NCBI GenBank assembly: GCA_031289855.1
Contig: JAITOR010000068.1
Coordinates: 1-9,631 of the forward strand
Source of the DNA: Rickettsiales bacterium
Lineage (GTDB): Bacteria > Pseudomonadota > Alphaproteobacteria > Rickettsiales > UBA1997
Length of the DNA stretch: 9,631 bases
Direction of reading: 5' to 3'
This document shows positions 1 through 6,007 of the stretch, in pieces; the stretch's first letter is position 1, and every line of letters starts with the position of its first letter. The position numbers were made by a program, and so were the translations under genes. Under the pieces are notes generated by a model, which searched no databases, was not told the DNA's origin, and worked only from the letters and a program-made list of their open reading frames with translations.

Positions 1-203
1 ATTGGGAAAATATAAAAGAAAAATATCCAAATTTATTGGATAGCAAAAATTATTACATAGAACAAAATGACAAGTCATCAGTTGCTTCTTTATATAAATT
101 GCAGTTAGGAAGTTTTGAAAATGAAAACGATGCAAATGGATTTTGTAATGAATATATTAAAATAACAAATAAAAGTAAAATAGATTGTATAGTCGTAAAA
201 TAA
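1..203 (+). CDS. SPOR-domain protein, C-terminal fragment (5' end missing)
   Basis: An open frame enters from the left edge (first full codon at 3) and stops at TAA 201-203, giving 66 residues. It begins 'WENIKEKYPNLL' and continues with 'YKLQLGSFENENDANGFC' and 'DCIVV'. This is the layout of alphaproteobacterial C-terminal SPOR domains: a Trp/Leu-rich lead-in ending in 'YPxLL', then a beta strand with Q-(L/A)-G-x-F, a helix with an Ala and a Cys, and a final 'DCxVV' strand. SPOR domains bind denuded glycan strands of septal peptidoglycan, so the protein probably acts in the periplasm at the division site. The N-terminal part, which would show any membrane anchor or other domain, lies outside the window, so the full protein cannot be named. 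It converges on the small ORF at 289-348 with a hairpin between them. Confidence 0.8.
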   Translation, partial: WENIKEKYPNLLDSKNYYIEQNDKSSVASLYKLQLGSFENENDANGFCNEYIKITNKSKIDCIVVK

Positions 204-233
204 AAAGTTGAAAAGGGTATTATAAGAATATAA

Positions 234-261
234 AAGAATCTCCTCATATATGGAGATTCTT
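234..261. terminator. Bidirectional hairpin terminator
   Basis: A perfect 10-bp stem (AAGAATCTCC at 234-243, GGAGATTCTT at 252-261) encloses an 8-nt loop. Read on the - strand the stem runs into TTTTAT, a passable U-tract. On the + strand the tail is weaker (TTGTAAAG). It lies between the ends of two converging genes, the SPOR protein and the 19-residue ORF, and probably ends both transcripts. Confidence 0.7.
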
Positions 262-268
262 GTAAAGT

Positions 269-290
269 TAGTCAAAATTTAGTCAAAATT
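269..290. repeat. Two tandem copies of an 11-bp unit
   Basis: The unit TAGTCAAAATT occurs at 269-279 and again, identically, at 280-290. The second copy overlaps the stop codon of the small - strand ORF (stop at 289-291). It may be replication slippage in AT-rich DNA, and no function can be read from it. Confidence 0.5.
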
Positions 291-348
291 ATTTCTTTTC
301 AGATTTCTTTGGCTTTTTAACTTCTTTCTTAATGTCTTTATTACCCAT
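289..348 (-). CDS. Small Lys-rich ORF, 19 residues, function unknown
   Basis: ATG at 348-346, TAA at 291-289, encoding MGNKDIKKEVKKPKKSEKK. Ten of 19 residues are Lys, and there is no hydrophobic segment or signal peptide. Support for a real gene: an AGGAG Shine-Dalgarno sequence (complement of 354-358) lies 5 nt upstream of the ATG. A plausible promoter sits just further upstream, and a hairpin terminator follows the stop. The strong positive charge could suit binding to nucleic acid or the ribosome, but that is only inference from composition. I have the impression that very short proteins with a '(E/K)VKKPKK' core recur, largely unannotated, in distant bacteria, which I cannot verify here. 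It lies 98 nt downstream of the isomerase gene on the same strand and could also be read from that transcript. Annotation pipelines would normally miss a gene this short. Confidence 0.6.
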   Translation of the reverse strand: MGNKDIKKEVKKPKKSEKK

Positions 349-374
349 AAAAACTCCTAAATTTGTTACAACTT

Positions 375-403
375 ATTATCAAATTTTTTATAAATAAATG
401 CAA
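375..403 (-). promoter_or_regulatory. Candidate sigma70 promoter of the 19-residue ORF
   Basis: On the - strand TTGCAT (403-398) and GATAAT (380-375) are separated by exactly 17 nt. The -10 matches the consensus at five of six positions, the -35 only at the TTG. The predicted start near 368 gives a leader of about 20 nt that carries the AGGAG site. In such AT-rich DNA chance matches are common, so the correct spacing and position are the main support. Confidence 0.4.
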
Positions 404-446
404 ATAAAAATTATATATAGGTGGAAACAGAATGAAACAAAAATTA

Positions 447-1223
447 TTACATTTTTTCTATTAAAGCATTATTATACATAAATTCGTAATATTTTTGTGC
501 CTCCAATAATATTTTTTTGTTATAAATTAAATATTGCATTTTGTTTACATTCTCATTGTTTAATGAAACTTTTTGCTCTTCCTTGTCGTTAAGTTTTGCA
601 ATAACATAATAATCGTTAACTTTAAATGGTTTTGTTATGCTTCCTTTTAATAAATTTTTGACATTTTCATAAATTTCCCCATTCATTTCTTTTTCATACA
701 ACCAACCAAAATAACCTGCATTTTCCTTGTTTACTTCACTAAAAGTTTTTGCAATTTTTTCAAAATTATCATTATCCCTAATTTCTTCATATAATTTATA
801 TATTACTTCCTTATTTTTTTCGCTATTCTTTAACATGATTTGAGAAATATTAAAACGAATAATTTTATTTTTTTCACCAATATATTCCAAATTATCTTCA
901 ATTTCGGCCCTCGTTAAATATACTCTCGATTTTATTACCTTGTCAACAAACTTATACCACATATAGTCATCTTTGCTTTTTATTCCGCTTTCTTTAAATT
1001 CGGCTTCATTAAATTTAACATTTTCTTTTGTGTATATATCATTTTTCAATGTAATTTCTATCAATAAATCGAGTATTTCATCCCTCATTTTTCCCTTATA
1101 ATTTCTTGCAAAATTGTCATAATCATACTCCGTGATACTTGTATCATTTACTTTTGCTACAATTTTTAAATTGCTAGCAAATGTTAAGTTGATAAAAATA
1201 AAAAATAAAAAAATAATCTTCAT
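447..1223 (-). CDS. Secreted peptidyl-prolyl cis-trans isomerase, SurA/parvulin type
   Basis: 258 residues. The N-terminus is a short cleavable signal peptide (Lys2, hydrophobic core 3-15, likely cut after A16). The segment 'KIVAKVNDTSITEYDYDNF' (20-38) is the start of a SurA-type N-terminal chaperone region. Residues about 122-213 form a parvulin rotamase domain, recognisable from 'FNISQIML' (124-131), the helix ending 'FSEV' (161-164), 'AGYFGW' (169-174) and 'KGSITKPF..NDYYVIAKL' (193-211). Such proteins help outer membrane proteins fold in the periplasm. At 258 residues it is short for SurA (about 430, two rotamase domains), fitting a single-rotamase alphaproteobacterial form. It is divergent from the ABC importer and not next to lptD/pdxA/ksgA, the usual SurA neighbours. 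No Shine-Dalgarno sequence precedes the ATG, and a TATAAA lies almost directly before it. The name surA is plausible but not proven. Confidence 0.8.
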   Translation of the reverse strand: MKIIFLFFIFINLTFASNLKIVAKVNDTSITEYDYDNFARNYKGKMRDEILDLLIEITLKNDIYTKENVKFNEAEFKESGIKSKDDYMWYKFVDKVIKSRVYLTRAEIEDNLEYIGEKNKIIRFNISQIMLKNSEKNKEVIYKLYEEIRDNDNFEKIAKTFSEVNKENAGYFGWLYEKEMNGEIYENVKNLLKGSITKPFKVNDYYVIAKLNDKEEQKVSLNNENVNKMQYLIYNKKILLEAQKYYEFMYNNALIEKM

Positions 1224-1272
1224 AATTTATATTGTGCCTATTATTTTATTAAAATCAAATTATAATATAATT

Positions 1273-1301
1273 TTGACAAATAATTTTTTTTATCTATTAA
1301 T
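1273..1301 (+). promoter_or_regulatory. Promoter of the amino acid ABC importer operon
   Basis: A perfect -35 TTGACA (1273-1278) is followed at 16-17 nt by a weak -10 (TATTAA 1295-1300 or ATTAAT 1296-1301). Transcription would begin about at the ATG (1309), so the first gene may be translated from a leaderless message. No Shine-Dalgarno sequence lies in the gap, which agrees. Confidence 0.5.
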
Positions 1302-1308
1302 ATAAATT

Positions 1309-2022
1309 ATGAAAAAAGTTTATTTTGTTTTATTATTGATTATTATAGTAGTCGGCGGCTATTATATATATCTTAATACGATGCAAAAAAAACTTTTAGT
1401 TATTGGTATAAAACAAAAAGAACCTTTTGTTTATTATGACAATAAGGGCAAATTAACTGGTTTTAGTATTGATATTTTAAGTGAAATATTAAAACAAGAT
1501 GTTATTTACAAAAATGTTGATGATTTTGCCTTGGAGTTAGAAAAAAAAACTATTGATATAGCAATAACAAGTGGTAATAAAACAAAAAATGCTTCTTTTT
1601 CAAATTCATACTTTGACAATGGATTTGTGCTTGTAAAACTCTCATCAAATAACAATATTTTAAAAAAACAAGATGTAAATAATAAAAAAATTGGTGTAAT
1701 AGCAAATATTGATGATAATTATGATCTTAAAAATTCACTTATAAAAAGCACTGTTTTAAAATACGATATACAAAATGCTTTTTCTGCATTGGAGAGTGGA
1801 GAAATCGAGACAATTGTGTTGGATAAAGTAACTGCTGTACTAAAAAGACCGGATGTAGATAAATTTTCGCTTGTAAGTCACAATACTTTTCTTAAAAATG
1901 AGTTTTCTTTTGCCATAAATAAAAAAGACACTAAATTGTTAAAGCAAATAAACGATGGTTTGCATTTTATTAGACAAAAAGGTGTGTATAATAAAATTGT
2001 GAATAAATATTTTGGAGAATAA
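1309..2022 (+). CDS. Amino acid ABC transporter substrate-binding protein, membrane-anchored, divergent
   Basis: 237 residues of the family 3 solute-binding fold. The N-terminus is one hydrophobic helix (about 4-21) with no lipobox cysteine and no clear cleavage site, so the protein is probably tethered to the outer face of the inner membrane. Family features are 'LVIGIKQKEPFVYYDNKGKL' (30-49), 'TGFSIDILSEIL' (50-61), 'KTIDIAITSG' (80-89), 'FSNSYFDNGFVLV' (97-109) and a C-terminal 'LLKQINDGLHFIRQKGVYNKI' region. Two usual ligand contacts look changed: the Asp of 'GFDVD' is S53, and the Arg that grips the substrate carboxylate ('TxER') aligns with K91. D172 of the second lobe is kept. The substrate is therefore uncertain. 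It is first in a three-gene operon whose other members identify the system as a polar amino acid importer. The start was chosen because the promoter ends right before it. Confidence 0.85.
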   Translation: MKKVYFVLLLIIIVVGGYYIYLNTMQKKLLVIGIKQKEPFVYYDNKGKLTGFSIDILSEILKQDVIYKNVDDFALELEKKTIDIAITSGNKTKNASFSNSYFDNGFVLVKLSSNNNILKKQDVNNKKIGVIANIDDNYDLKNSLIKSTVLKYDIQNAFSALESGEIETIVLDKVTAVLKRPDVDKFSLVSHNTFLKNEFSFAINKKDTKLLKQINDGLHFIRQKGVYNKIVNKYFGE

Positions 2023-2024
2023 AT

Positions 2025-2672
2025 ATGGATACAGAATTAATGTTAAAATCCATTCCGTTCCTTATAAAAGGGACTATAATGACACTAAAATTGAGTGCTG
2101 TGAGTGTATTGGTGGGGTCAATTTTAGGTCTTTTTGCAGGTTTAGCAAGGGTATCGAAGTATAAAATATTAAATTGGATTGCTGTTGGATATAGTGATTT
2201 TTTTAGAGGAACTCCTCTAATAGTGCAATTATTTATTATATATTTCGCAATTCCATCTATTCTGCATTTAAATATAGAACCATTTGCTGCCTGTATAATA
2301 GCTTGTGGACTTAATAGCGGTGCCTATATTAGTGAAATTGTAAAAGGTGGAATTCAAAGTATCGATATAGGGCAAACCGAAGCTGGTAAATCGCTTGGTT
2401 TAAATAATTTTCAAGTTATGTTTTATATAATTTTTCCTCAGGCAATAAAAAGAATTCTTCCTGCAATGGGGAATGAATTTATAGGACTTTTGAAAGGAAC
2501 TTCAATTGTGTCAGTTATTGGCATGAGAGAACTTACAAGAGAAGGTCAACTTATTATAGCCAGAACCTATGCAAGTTTTGAAATTTGGTTGATGGTTGCT
2601 ATTTTTTATTTAATTTTAGTGGTATCTTTATCAAGACTTATAACTTTTGCTGAAAGGAGATTAAATGACTAA
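2025..2672 (+). CDS. Polar amino acid ABC transporter permease (GlnP/HisM family)
   Basis: 215 residues, the usual length for the family. It forms the membrane channel of the importer. Hydrophobic segments lie at about 13-40, 55-78, 84-105, 150-167 and 187-206. 'RGTPLIVQLF' (61-70) is the family hallmark after the first helix pair. The cytoplasmic EAA loop that docks onto the ATPase is intact: 'EAGKSLGLNNFQVMFYIIFP' (119-138). The gene starts 2 nt after the binding-protein stop, with GGAGA (2014-2018) inside the end of the upstream gene as ribosome binding site. Its own end overlaps the ATPase gene by 8 nt, so the three are translationally coupled. Only one permease is present, so the channel is probably a homodimer. 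Rickettsia-like GlnP is a close comparison, but glutamine as substrate is not shown. Confidence 0.93.
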   Translation: MDTELMLKSIPFLIKGTIMTLKLSAVSVLVGSILGLFAGLARVSKYKILNWIAVGYSDFFRGTPLIVQLFIIYFAIPSILHLNIEPFAACIIACGLNSGAYISEIVKGGIQSIDIGQTEAGKSLGLNNFQVMFYIIFPQAIKRILPAMGNEFIGLLKGTSIVSVIGMRELTREGQLIIARTYASFEIWLMVAIFYLILVVSLSRLITFAERRLND

Positions 2673-3396
2673 GGAAACAATAATAAAAACTGAAAATCTT
2701 GTGAAAAACTTCGGTAAATTGGAAGTTTTAAAGGGAATTGATATGGAAATTAAAAAAGGAGAAGTTGTGGTGATAATTGGCCCTTCCGGTAGTGGAAAAT
2801 CAACTTTTTTAAGATGTCTAAACTATTTGGAAACTCCAACTGATGGAACGATTACTGTGGAAGGAGTGCAAACTAATGAAAAAAATATAATTTCAATAAG
2901 AAAGGAATTGGGAATGGTGTTTCAACATTTTAATCTATTTCCACATTTAAATATTTTGCAAAATTTAACACTTGCACCTATGAAAATTAGAGATTTAACA
3001 GAATTTTCCGCAAAAAGAATTGCTGACCATTATCTGAAAAAAGTTGGGTTAAGAAATAAAGCCTATTCATTTCCAAAACAACTTTCTGGCGGTCAAAAAC
3101 AAAGAGTTGCCATAGCGAGAGCATTGACCATGAAACCAAAAATTATGTTATTTGATGAACCTACATCCGCCCTTGACCCAGAGATGGTGCAAGAAGTGTT
3201 GGATGTAATGAAAAATTTAGCATTGGAGGGAATGACAATGGTGGTTGTAACCCATGAGATGGGATTCGCAAGAGAAGTTGGAGATCGAGTTATATTTATG
3301 GATAACGGTCAAATTGTGGAACAGGGCACGCCAGAACAAATATTCAAACATGCAAAAGAGGAAAGAACAAAGAGTTTTTTATCAAAAATATTGTAA
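2665..3396 (+). CDS. Polar amino acid ABC transporter ATP-binding protein (GlnQ/HisP family)
   Basis: 243 residues with every ABC ATPase motif in order: Walker A 'GPSGSGKS' (39-46), Q-loop Q87, signature 'LSGGQKQR' (140-147), Walker B 'IMLFDEP' with catalytic E165, D-loop 'SALDPE' (168-173) and switch H197 in 'VVVTHEMGFAREV'. The last segment is typical of the polar amino acid uptake subfamily. It powers the importer encoded just upstream. The ATG lies inside the 3' end of the permease gene (8-nt overlap) behind GGAGA at 2656-2660. The stop is 2 nt from the convergent tyrS, leaving no room for a separate terminator, so each transcript probably runs into the other gene as antisense. Assignment to the family is secure, the exact substrate is not. 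Confidence 0.95.
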   Translation: MTKETIIKTENLVKNFGKLEVLKGIDMEIKKGEVVVIIGPSGSGKSTFLRCLNYLETPTDGTITVEGVQTNEKNIISIRKELGMVFQHFNLFPHLNILQNLTLAPMKIRDLTEFSAKRIADHYLKKVGLRNKAYSFPKQLSGGQKQRVAIARALTMKPKIMLFDEPTSALDPEMVQEVLDVMKNLALEGMTMVVVTHEMGFAREVGDRVIFMDNGQIVEQGTPEQIFKHAKEERTKSFLSKIL

Positions 3397-3398
3397 AT

Positions 3399-4634
3399 TT
3401 ATTTTATTTTTACCAAATAATGTTTCTTTTTTCCCACGCTCAATTTAAATTCTTTTAATTCACTTACAACCTTATTTGCATCATCAACTCTTACATCATC
3501 AATTTTTACACCTCCACCTTGTATTTCCCTTTTTGCCACTCCATTACTTTCACATAACTTTAAATTTGATAACAATTTAAAAATACTGTCGCCATCTGCA
3601 ACACTATATTCTAAAACCGGTAAAGCATCGATTGACTTATTTTCAAATATATCCTGCGCCTGTTTTAAAATTTTGTTTGCCTCTTCTTCACTTCTACACA
3701 TTTTTGTGGCTTCATAGGCAAGTATTTTTTTTGCCTCATTAGGATCTCCTTTTGCAATTTTTGTTGCCTCATCTAATGAAAAATCAGTATAAATTTTCAA
3801 AAATCTTTCAACATCACTATCAGCGATATTTCTAAAATATTGAAAATAATCAAAACCATTTATTTTTTCTTCATTAATCCACACGGCATTACCATTTGAT
3901 TTTCCAAGTTTTTTACCAGTTGCATCCAATAATAAAGGGGTTGACAACCCATAAATTTCCTGTGCTGGCATATTATTTGCAAATTGCATTCGTCTTGATA
4001 AATCCACTCCTGCCACAACATTTCCCCATTGGTCTGCTCCACATAATTGCAAAGTACAATTATGATTTTTGTATAAATAGTAAAAATCATTTGCCTGCAT
4101 AACCATATAATTAAATTCTAAAAAAGACATATGCTCCTCCTTTTCAAGTCTTAGTCGCACACTATCCATTGTTAACATCCTGTTTACCGATATATGAGGG
4201 CCAATATCTCGCAAAAGATCAATCCAATTTATATCTTTACTCCAATCATAATTATCAACTAAAATTGCATCAGTCTTACCTTCTCCAAATTTTATAAACT
4301 TTGACATTGATTTTTTAATGCCTTCTTTATTGCTGTCTAACACTTCTTTTGTCATCATCGGTCTTGATATATCTCTACCACTTGGATCACCAATTAAAGC
4401 AGTTGAACCTCCAATCAATAAAATAGGCTTATTGCCACATCTTTGAAAAAGTCGCATTATCATCAGGGAAAACAAGTGACCAACATGCAGTGAGTCGGCT
4501 GTAGGGTCGGTTCCCCAATAGGCTACAATCGGCTCTCCTTTACATAATTGTTTATCCAATTCCTCAAAATTGGTGCATTGATTTAAAAAACCTCTTGCCT
4601 GCGCCTCTTGCAAAAAAACTGATTGATAAGTCAT
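3399..4634 (-). CDS. tyrS: Tyrosine--tRNA ligase
   Basis: 411 residues, normal for bacterial TyrRS. It charges tRNA-Tyr with tyrosine using ATP in the cytoplasm. Class I signatures are present: the HIGH motif as HVGH (50-53, in 'DPTADSLHVGHL') and the KMSKS loop as KLGKS (242-246). Tyrosine-pocket residues known from the family are kept: Y39, D83 in 'IGDPSG', and Y176/Q180/D183 in 'YMVMQAND'. 'ADQWGN' (200-205) is the usual central motif. The C-terminal S4-like RNA-binding domain covers about 345-411 and ends 'LSVGKKKHYLVKI', close to alphaproteobacterial TyrRS. The start fits the family's N-terminus ('FLQEAQARGFLNQC'), although no Shine-Dalgarno sequence precedes it. A TATAAT lies 13-18 nt upstream (complement of 4647-4652), implying a very short or absent leader. 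It is divergent from rpsS. Confidence 0.97.
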   Translation of the reverse strand: MTYQSVFLQEAQARGFLNQCTNFEELDKQLCKGEPIVAYWGTDPTADSLHVGHLFSLMIMRLFQRCGNKPILLIGGSTALIGDPSGRDISRPMMTKEVLDSNKEGIKKSMSKFIKFGEGKTDAILVDNYDWSKDINWIDLLRDIGPHISVNRMLTMDSVRLRLEKEEHMSFLEFNYMVMQANDFYYLYKNHNCTLQLCGADQWGNVVAGVDLSRRMQFANNMPAQEIYGLSTPLLLDATGKKLGKSNGNAVWINEEKINGFDYFQYFRNIADSDVERFLKIYTDFSLDEATKIAKGDPNEAKKILAYEATKMCRSEEEANKILKQAQDIFENKSIDALPVLEYSVADGDSIFKLLSNLKLCESNGVAKREIQGGGVKIDDVRVDDANKVVSELKEFKLSVGKKKHYLVKIK

Positions 4635-4738
4635 ATAAAAACAAACATTATAATAATATTTATATTATAAAAAAAAAATAAATTTGCAAATATAAAAAAT
4701 AACATTTATATTATCATTATAAATTAAAATTGTTTATT
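4635..4738. promoter_or_regulatory. Divergent promoter region between tyrS and rpsS
   Basis: This 104-bp, almost pure A/T gap must hold start signals for both genes. For tyrS, TATAAT is the complement of 4647-4652. For rpsS, TATAAA lies at 4718-4723. No convincing -35 is seen for either. Neither gene has a Shine-Dalgarno sequence, and both -10 boxes sit close to the start codons. Confidence 0.4.
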
Positions 4739-5053
4739 ATGACAAGAAGTGTTTGGAAAATTCCTTTTGTAGATGGTTATCTATTAAAGAAAGCAAAGGC
4801 TATGCAAGAAGCGCCAAAAAAGAACATTATTAAAATTTGGTCTAGAAGATCAACTATTGTGCCACAATTTGTAGGCCTTACTTTTAGTGTTTATAATGGA
4901 AAAAAGTTTATTTCAGTGTTAGTGAGTGAAGGTATGGTAGGACATAAGTTTGGTGAATTTGCACCAACAAGAACGTTCCATGGTCACTCTGGCAACAGAA
5001 AAGCAGAAGCAAATACCGCTAAATCTGCGCCTAAACCTGCGCCTAAAAAATAA
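4739..5053 (+). CDS. rpsS: 30S ribosomal protein S19
   Basis: 104 residues. S19 sits on the head of the small ribosomal subunit beside S13. The family sequence is unmistakable: 'TRSVWKIPFVDGYLLKKA' (2-19), 'IKIWSRRSTIVPQFVGLTF' (31-49), 'VYNGKKF' and 'MVGHKFGEFAPTRTFHGHSG' (66-85). The ATG at 4739 is the start because it gives the universal M-T-R-S N-terminus. A TTG at 4730 would only add three residues. The tail after 88 is about 12 residues longer than usual and is Ala/Pro/Lys-rich ('AKSAPKPAPKK'), encoded partly by a 12-nt tandem repeat. S19 normally lies between rplB and rplV in the S10 operon. Here it stands alone beside tyrS, tRNA-Leu and rplY. No Shine-Dalgarno sequence is visible. Identity is certain. 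Whether this is the only copy in the genome cannot be seen. Confidence 0.96.
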   Translation: MTRSVWKIPFVDGYLLKKAKAMQEAPKKNIIKIWSRRSTIVPQFVGLTFSVYNGKKFISVLVSEGMVGHKFGEFAPTRTFHGHSGNRKAEANTAKSAPKPAPKK

Positions 5054-5085
5054 AATAAATTTGTATTTTAAAATAAAACATTTAT

Positions 5086-5091
5086 TATAAT
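5086..5091 (+). promoter_or_regulatory. -10 box for tRNA-Leu (and probably rplY)
   Basis: A perfect TATAAT ends 9 nt before the mature 5' end of the tRNA. TTGTAT at 5061-5066 is the only -35-like hexamer, with a long 19-nt spacer. The short distance to rplY suggests that one transcript carries both. Confidence 0.45.
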
Positions 5092-5100
5092 ATTTGTAAT

Positions 5101-5188
5101 GCGGATATGGTGGAATGGTAGACACGCAGGCTTGAGGTGTCTGTCCTTGTCAAAAGGGGTGAAGGTTCAAATCCTTTTATCCGCACCA
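5101..5188 (+). tRNA. tRNA-Leu, anticodon GAG
   Basis: An 88-nt class II tRNA. The acceptor stem is GCGGATA (5101-5107) with TATCCGC (5178-5184), followed by discriminator A and an encoded CCA (5186-5188). The anticodon arm is CAGGC (5127-5131) with GTCTG (5139-5143), one G-U pair, and loop TTGAGGT, so the anticodon GAG (5134-5136) reads CUU/CUC. The D-arm carries TGGTGGAATGGTAGACA. There is a long variable arm, as expected for Leu, and the T-loop is TTCAAAT (5166-5172) with a GAAGG/CCTTT stem. It lies 25 nt upstream of rplY, close enough to be processed from a shared transcript. Confidence 0.96.
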
Positions 5189-5213
5189 ATTATTAACAAA
5201 ATGTGAGAGTATT

Positions 5214-5915
5214 ATGGTAGATTTTACTTTAAATGGTAGCATTAGAAAAGATTTAGGCTCTTCTAATACTAATAGACTTAAACAGGATGGTTTTATTCCT
5301 GCCGTGATTTATGGAGATAACGGAAAAGAAAACACTTTTATTTCAATTATCAAAAAAGAATTTGATAAGGAATATTTAAAAGGTGGCATCGAAACTAAAA
5401 CTATTGAATTAATCGTTGATAAAAAAAAATACAAAGTTATTGCATATCAACTTGATATTGATCCAGTTAGTGATTTGCCAAGACATATTGATTTTGTCAA
5501 TCTTGAAGGCAAAAAAGAAGTTAAAACTATTGTGCCGGTTAAATATACAGGACAAGATAAATCTCCAGGTTTAAAAAAGGGTGGCTTCTTAAATGTGGTA
5601 AAAAGAAAATTATTTTTATTCGTTGATTCAAATAAAATTCCGCAATCAATAGAGGTTGATATATCTAAATTACATATCGGAAGTAATCTTAAAATAAACG
5701 ATATTAACTTACCAGAAGGTGTTAAATCTGTTAAAAAAGATAATTATGTGATAGTTTCTATAACGGGTAAAGGTAAATCAACAGAAGACGATAAAACAAC
5801 ATCTGTTGACGCTACAACTGATGCAAAAACTCCTGCCACAGCACCTGTAAAGGATGCAAAAGCAGCAGCATCCGCACCTGCAAAGGATGCAAAAGCACCA
5901 GCAGCAAAGAAATAG
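5214..5915 (+). CDS. rplY: 50S ribosomal protein L25, TL5/CTC form
   Basis: 233 residues. L25 binds 5S rRNA at the central protuberance of the large subunit. Residues about 1-95 are the 5S-binding domain ('LKQDGFIPAVIYGD', 22-35; 'DPVSDLPRHIDFV', 83-95). About 96-185 are the second TL5/CTC domain ('VPVKYTGQ', 107-114; 'PGLKKGGFLNVVKRKL', 118-133; 'LHIGSNLKINDINLPEGV', 153-170). From about 186 the chain becomes a disordered Thr/Ala/Lys/Pro tail built on two 11-residue repeats, starting APVKDAKA (210) and APAKDAKA (221). A weak GAGAG (5205-5209) precedes the ATG. In many bacteria pth follows rplY. Here a strong terminator follows instead. It is probably cotranscribed with the tRNA-Leu upstream. 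Confidence 0.95.
   Translation: MVDFTLNGSIRKDLGSSNTNRLKQDGFIPAVIYGDNGKENTFISIIKKEFDKEYLKGGIETKTIELIVDKKKYKVIAYQLDIDPVSDLPRHIDFVNLEGKKEVKTIVPVKYTGQDKSPGLKKGGFLNVVKRKLFLFVDSNKIPQSIEVDISKLHIGSNLKINDINLPEGVKSVKKDNYVIVSITGKGKSTEDDKTTSVDATTDAKTPATAPVKDAKAAASAPAKDAKAPAAKK
5841..5897 (+). repeat. Intragenic direct repeat in the rplY tail
   Basis: Two 24-bp copies (5841-5864 and 5874-5897) differ at one base and are spaced 33 bp apart, a whole number of codons. They encode APVKDAKA and APAKDAKA. A weaker third relative (GATGCAAAAACTCCTGC) begins just upstream, around 5819. The unit length is in frame, so copy number could vary without breaking the gene. Confidence 0.75.
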
Positions 5916-5939
5916 TTTTTTAATTTTAGATGAACAATC

Positions 5940-5968
5940 AAAAAACCCTCTAAAAAGAGGGTTTTTTT
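5940..5968. terminator. Strong bidirectional intrinsic terminator (rplY / serA)
   Basis: The stem CCCTCT (5946-5951) with AGAGGG (5956-5961) and loop AAAA is flanked by six A on the left (5940-5945) and seven T on the right (5962-5968). It therefore works in both directions. It lies 25 nt after rplY and 40 nt after the end of serA on the other strand, exactly between the two convergent genes. Confidence 0.93.
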
Positions 5969-6007
5969 GAAATGAATTTATCTCATTTAGAAAATTAAAT
6001 AGTATTG

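Noticed and set aside
432..464. Ten-codon + strand ORF (MKQKLLHFFY) behind AGGTGG
   Set aside because: It runs into the antisense of the isomerase gene's 3' end, has no promoter or terminator of its own, and its support is weaker than that of the 19-residue ORF.
4730..4738. TTG at 4730 as the start of rpsS
   Set aside because: S19 proteins begin M-T-R-S. The ATG at 4739 gives exactly this, and the TTG start would add only M-F-I with no better ribosome site.
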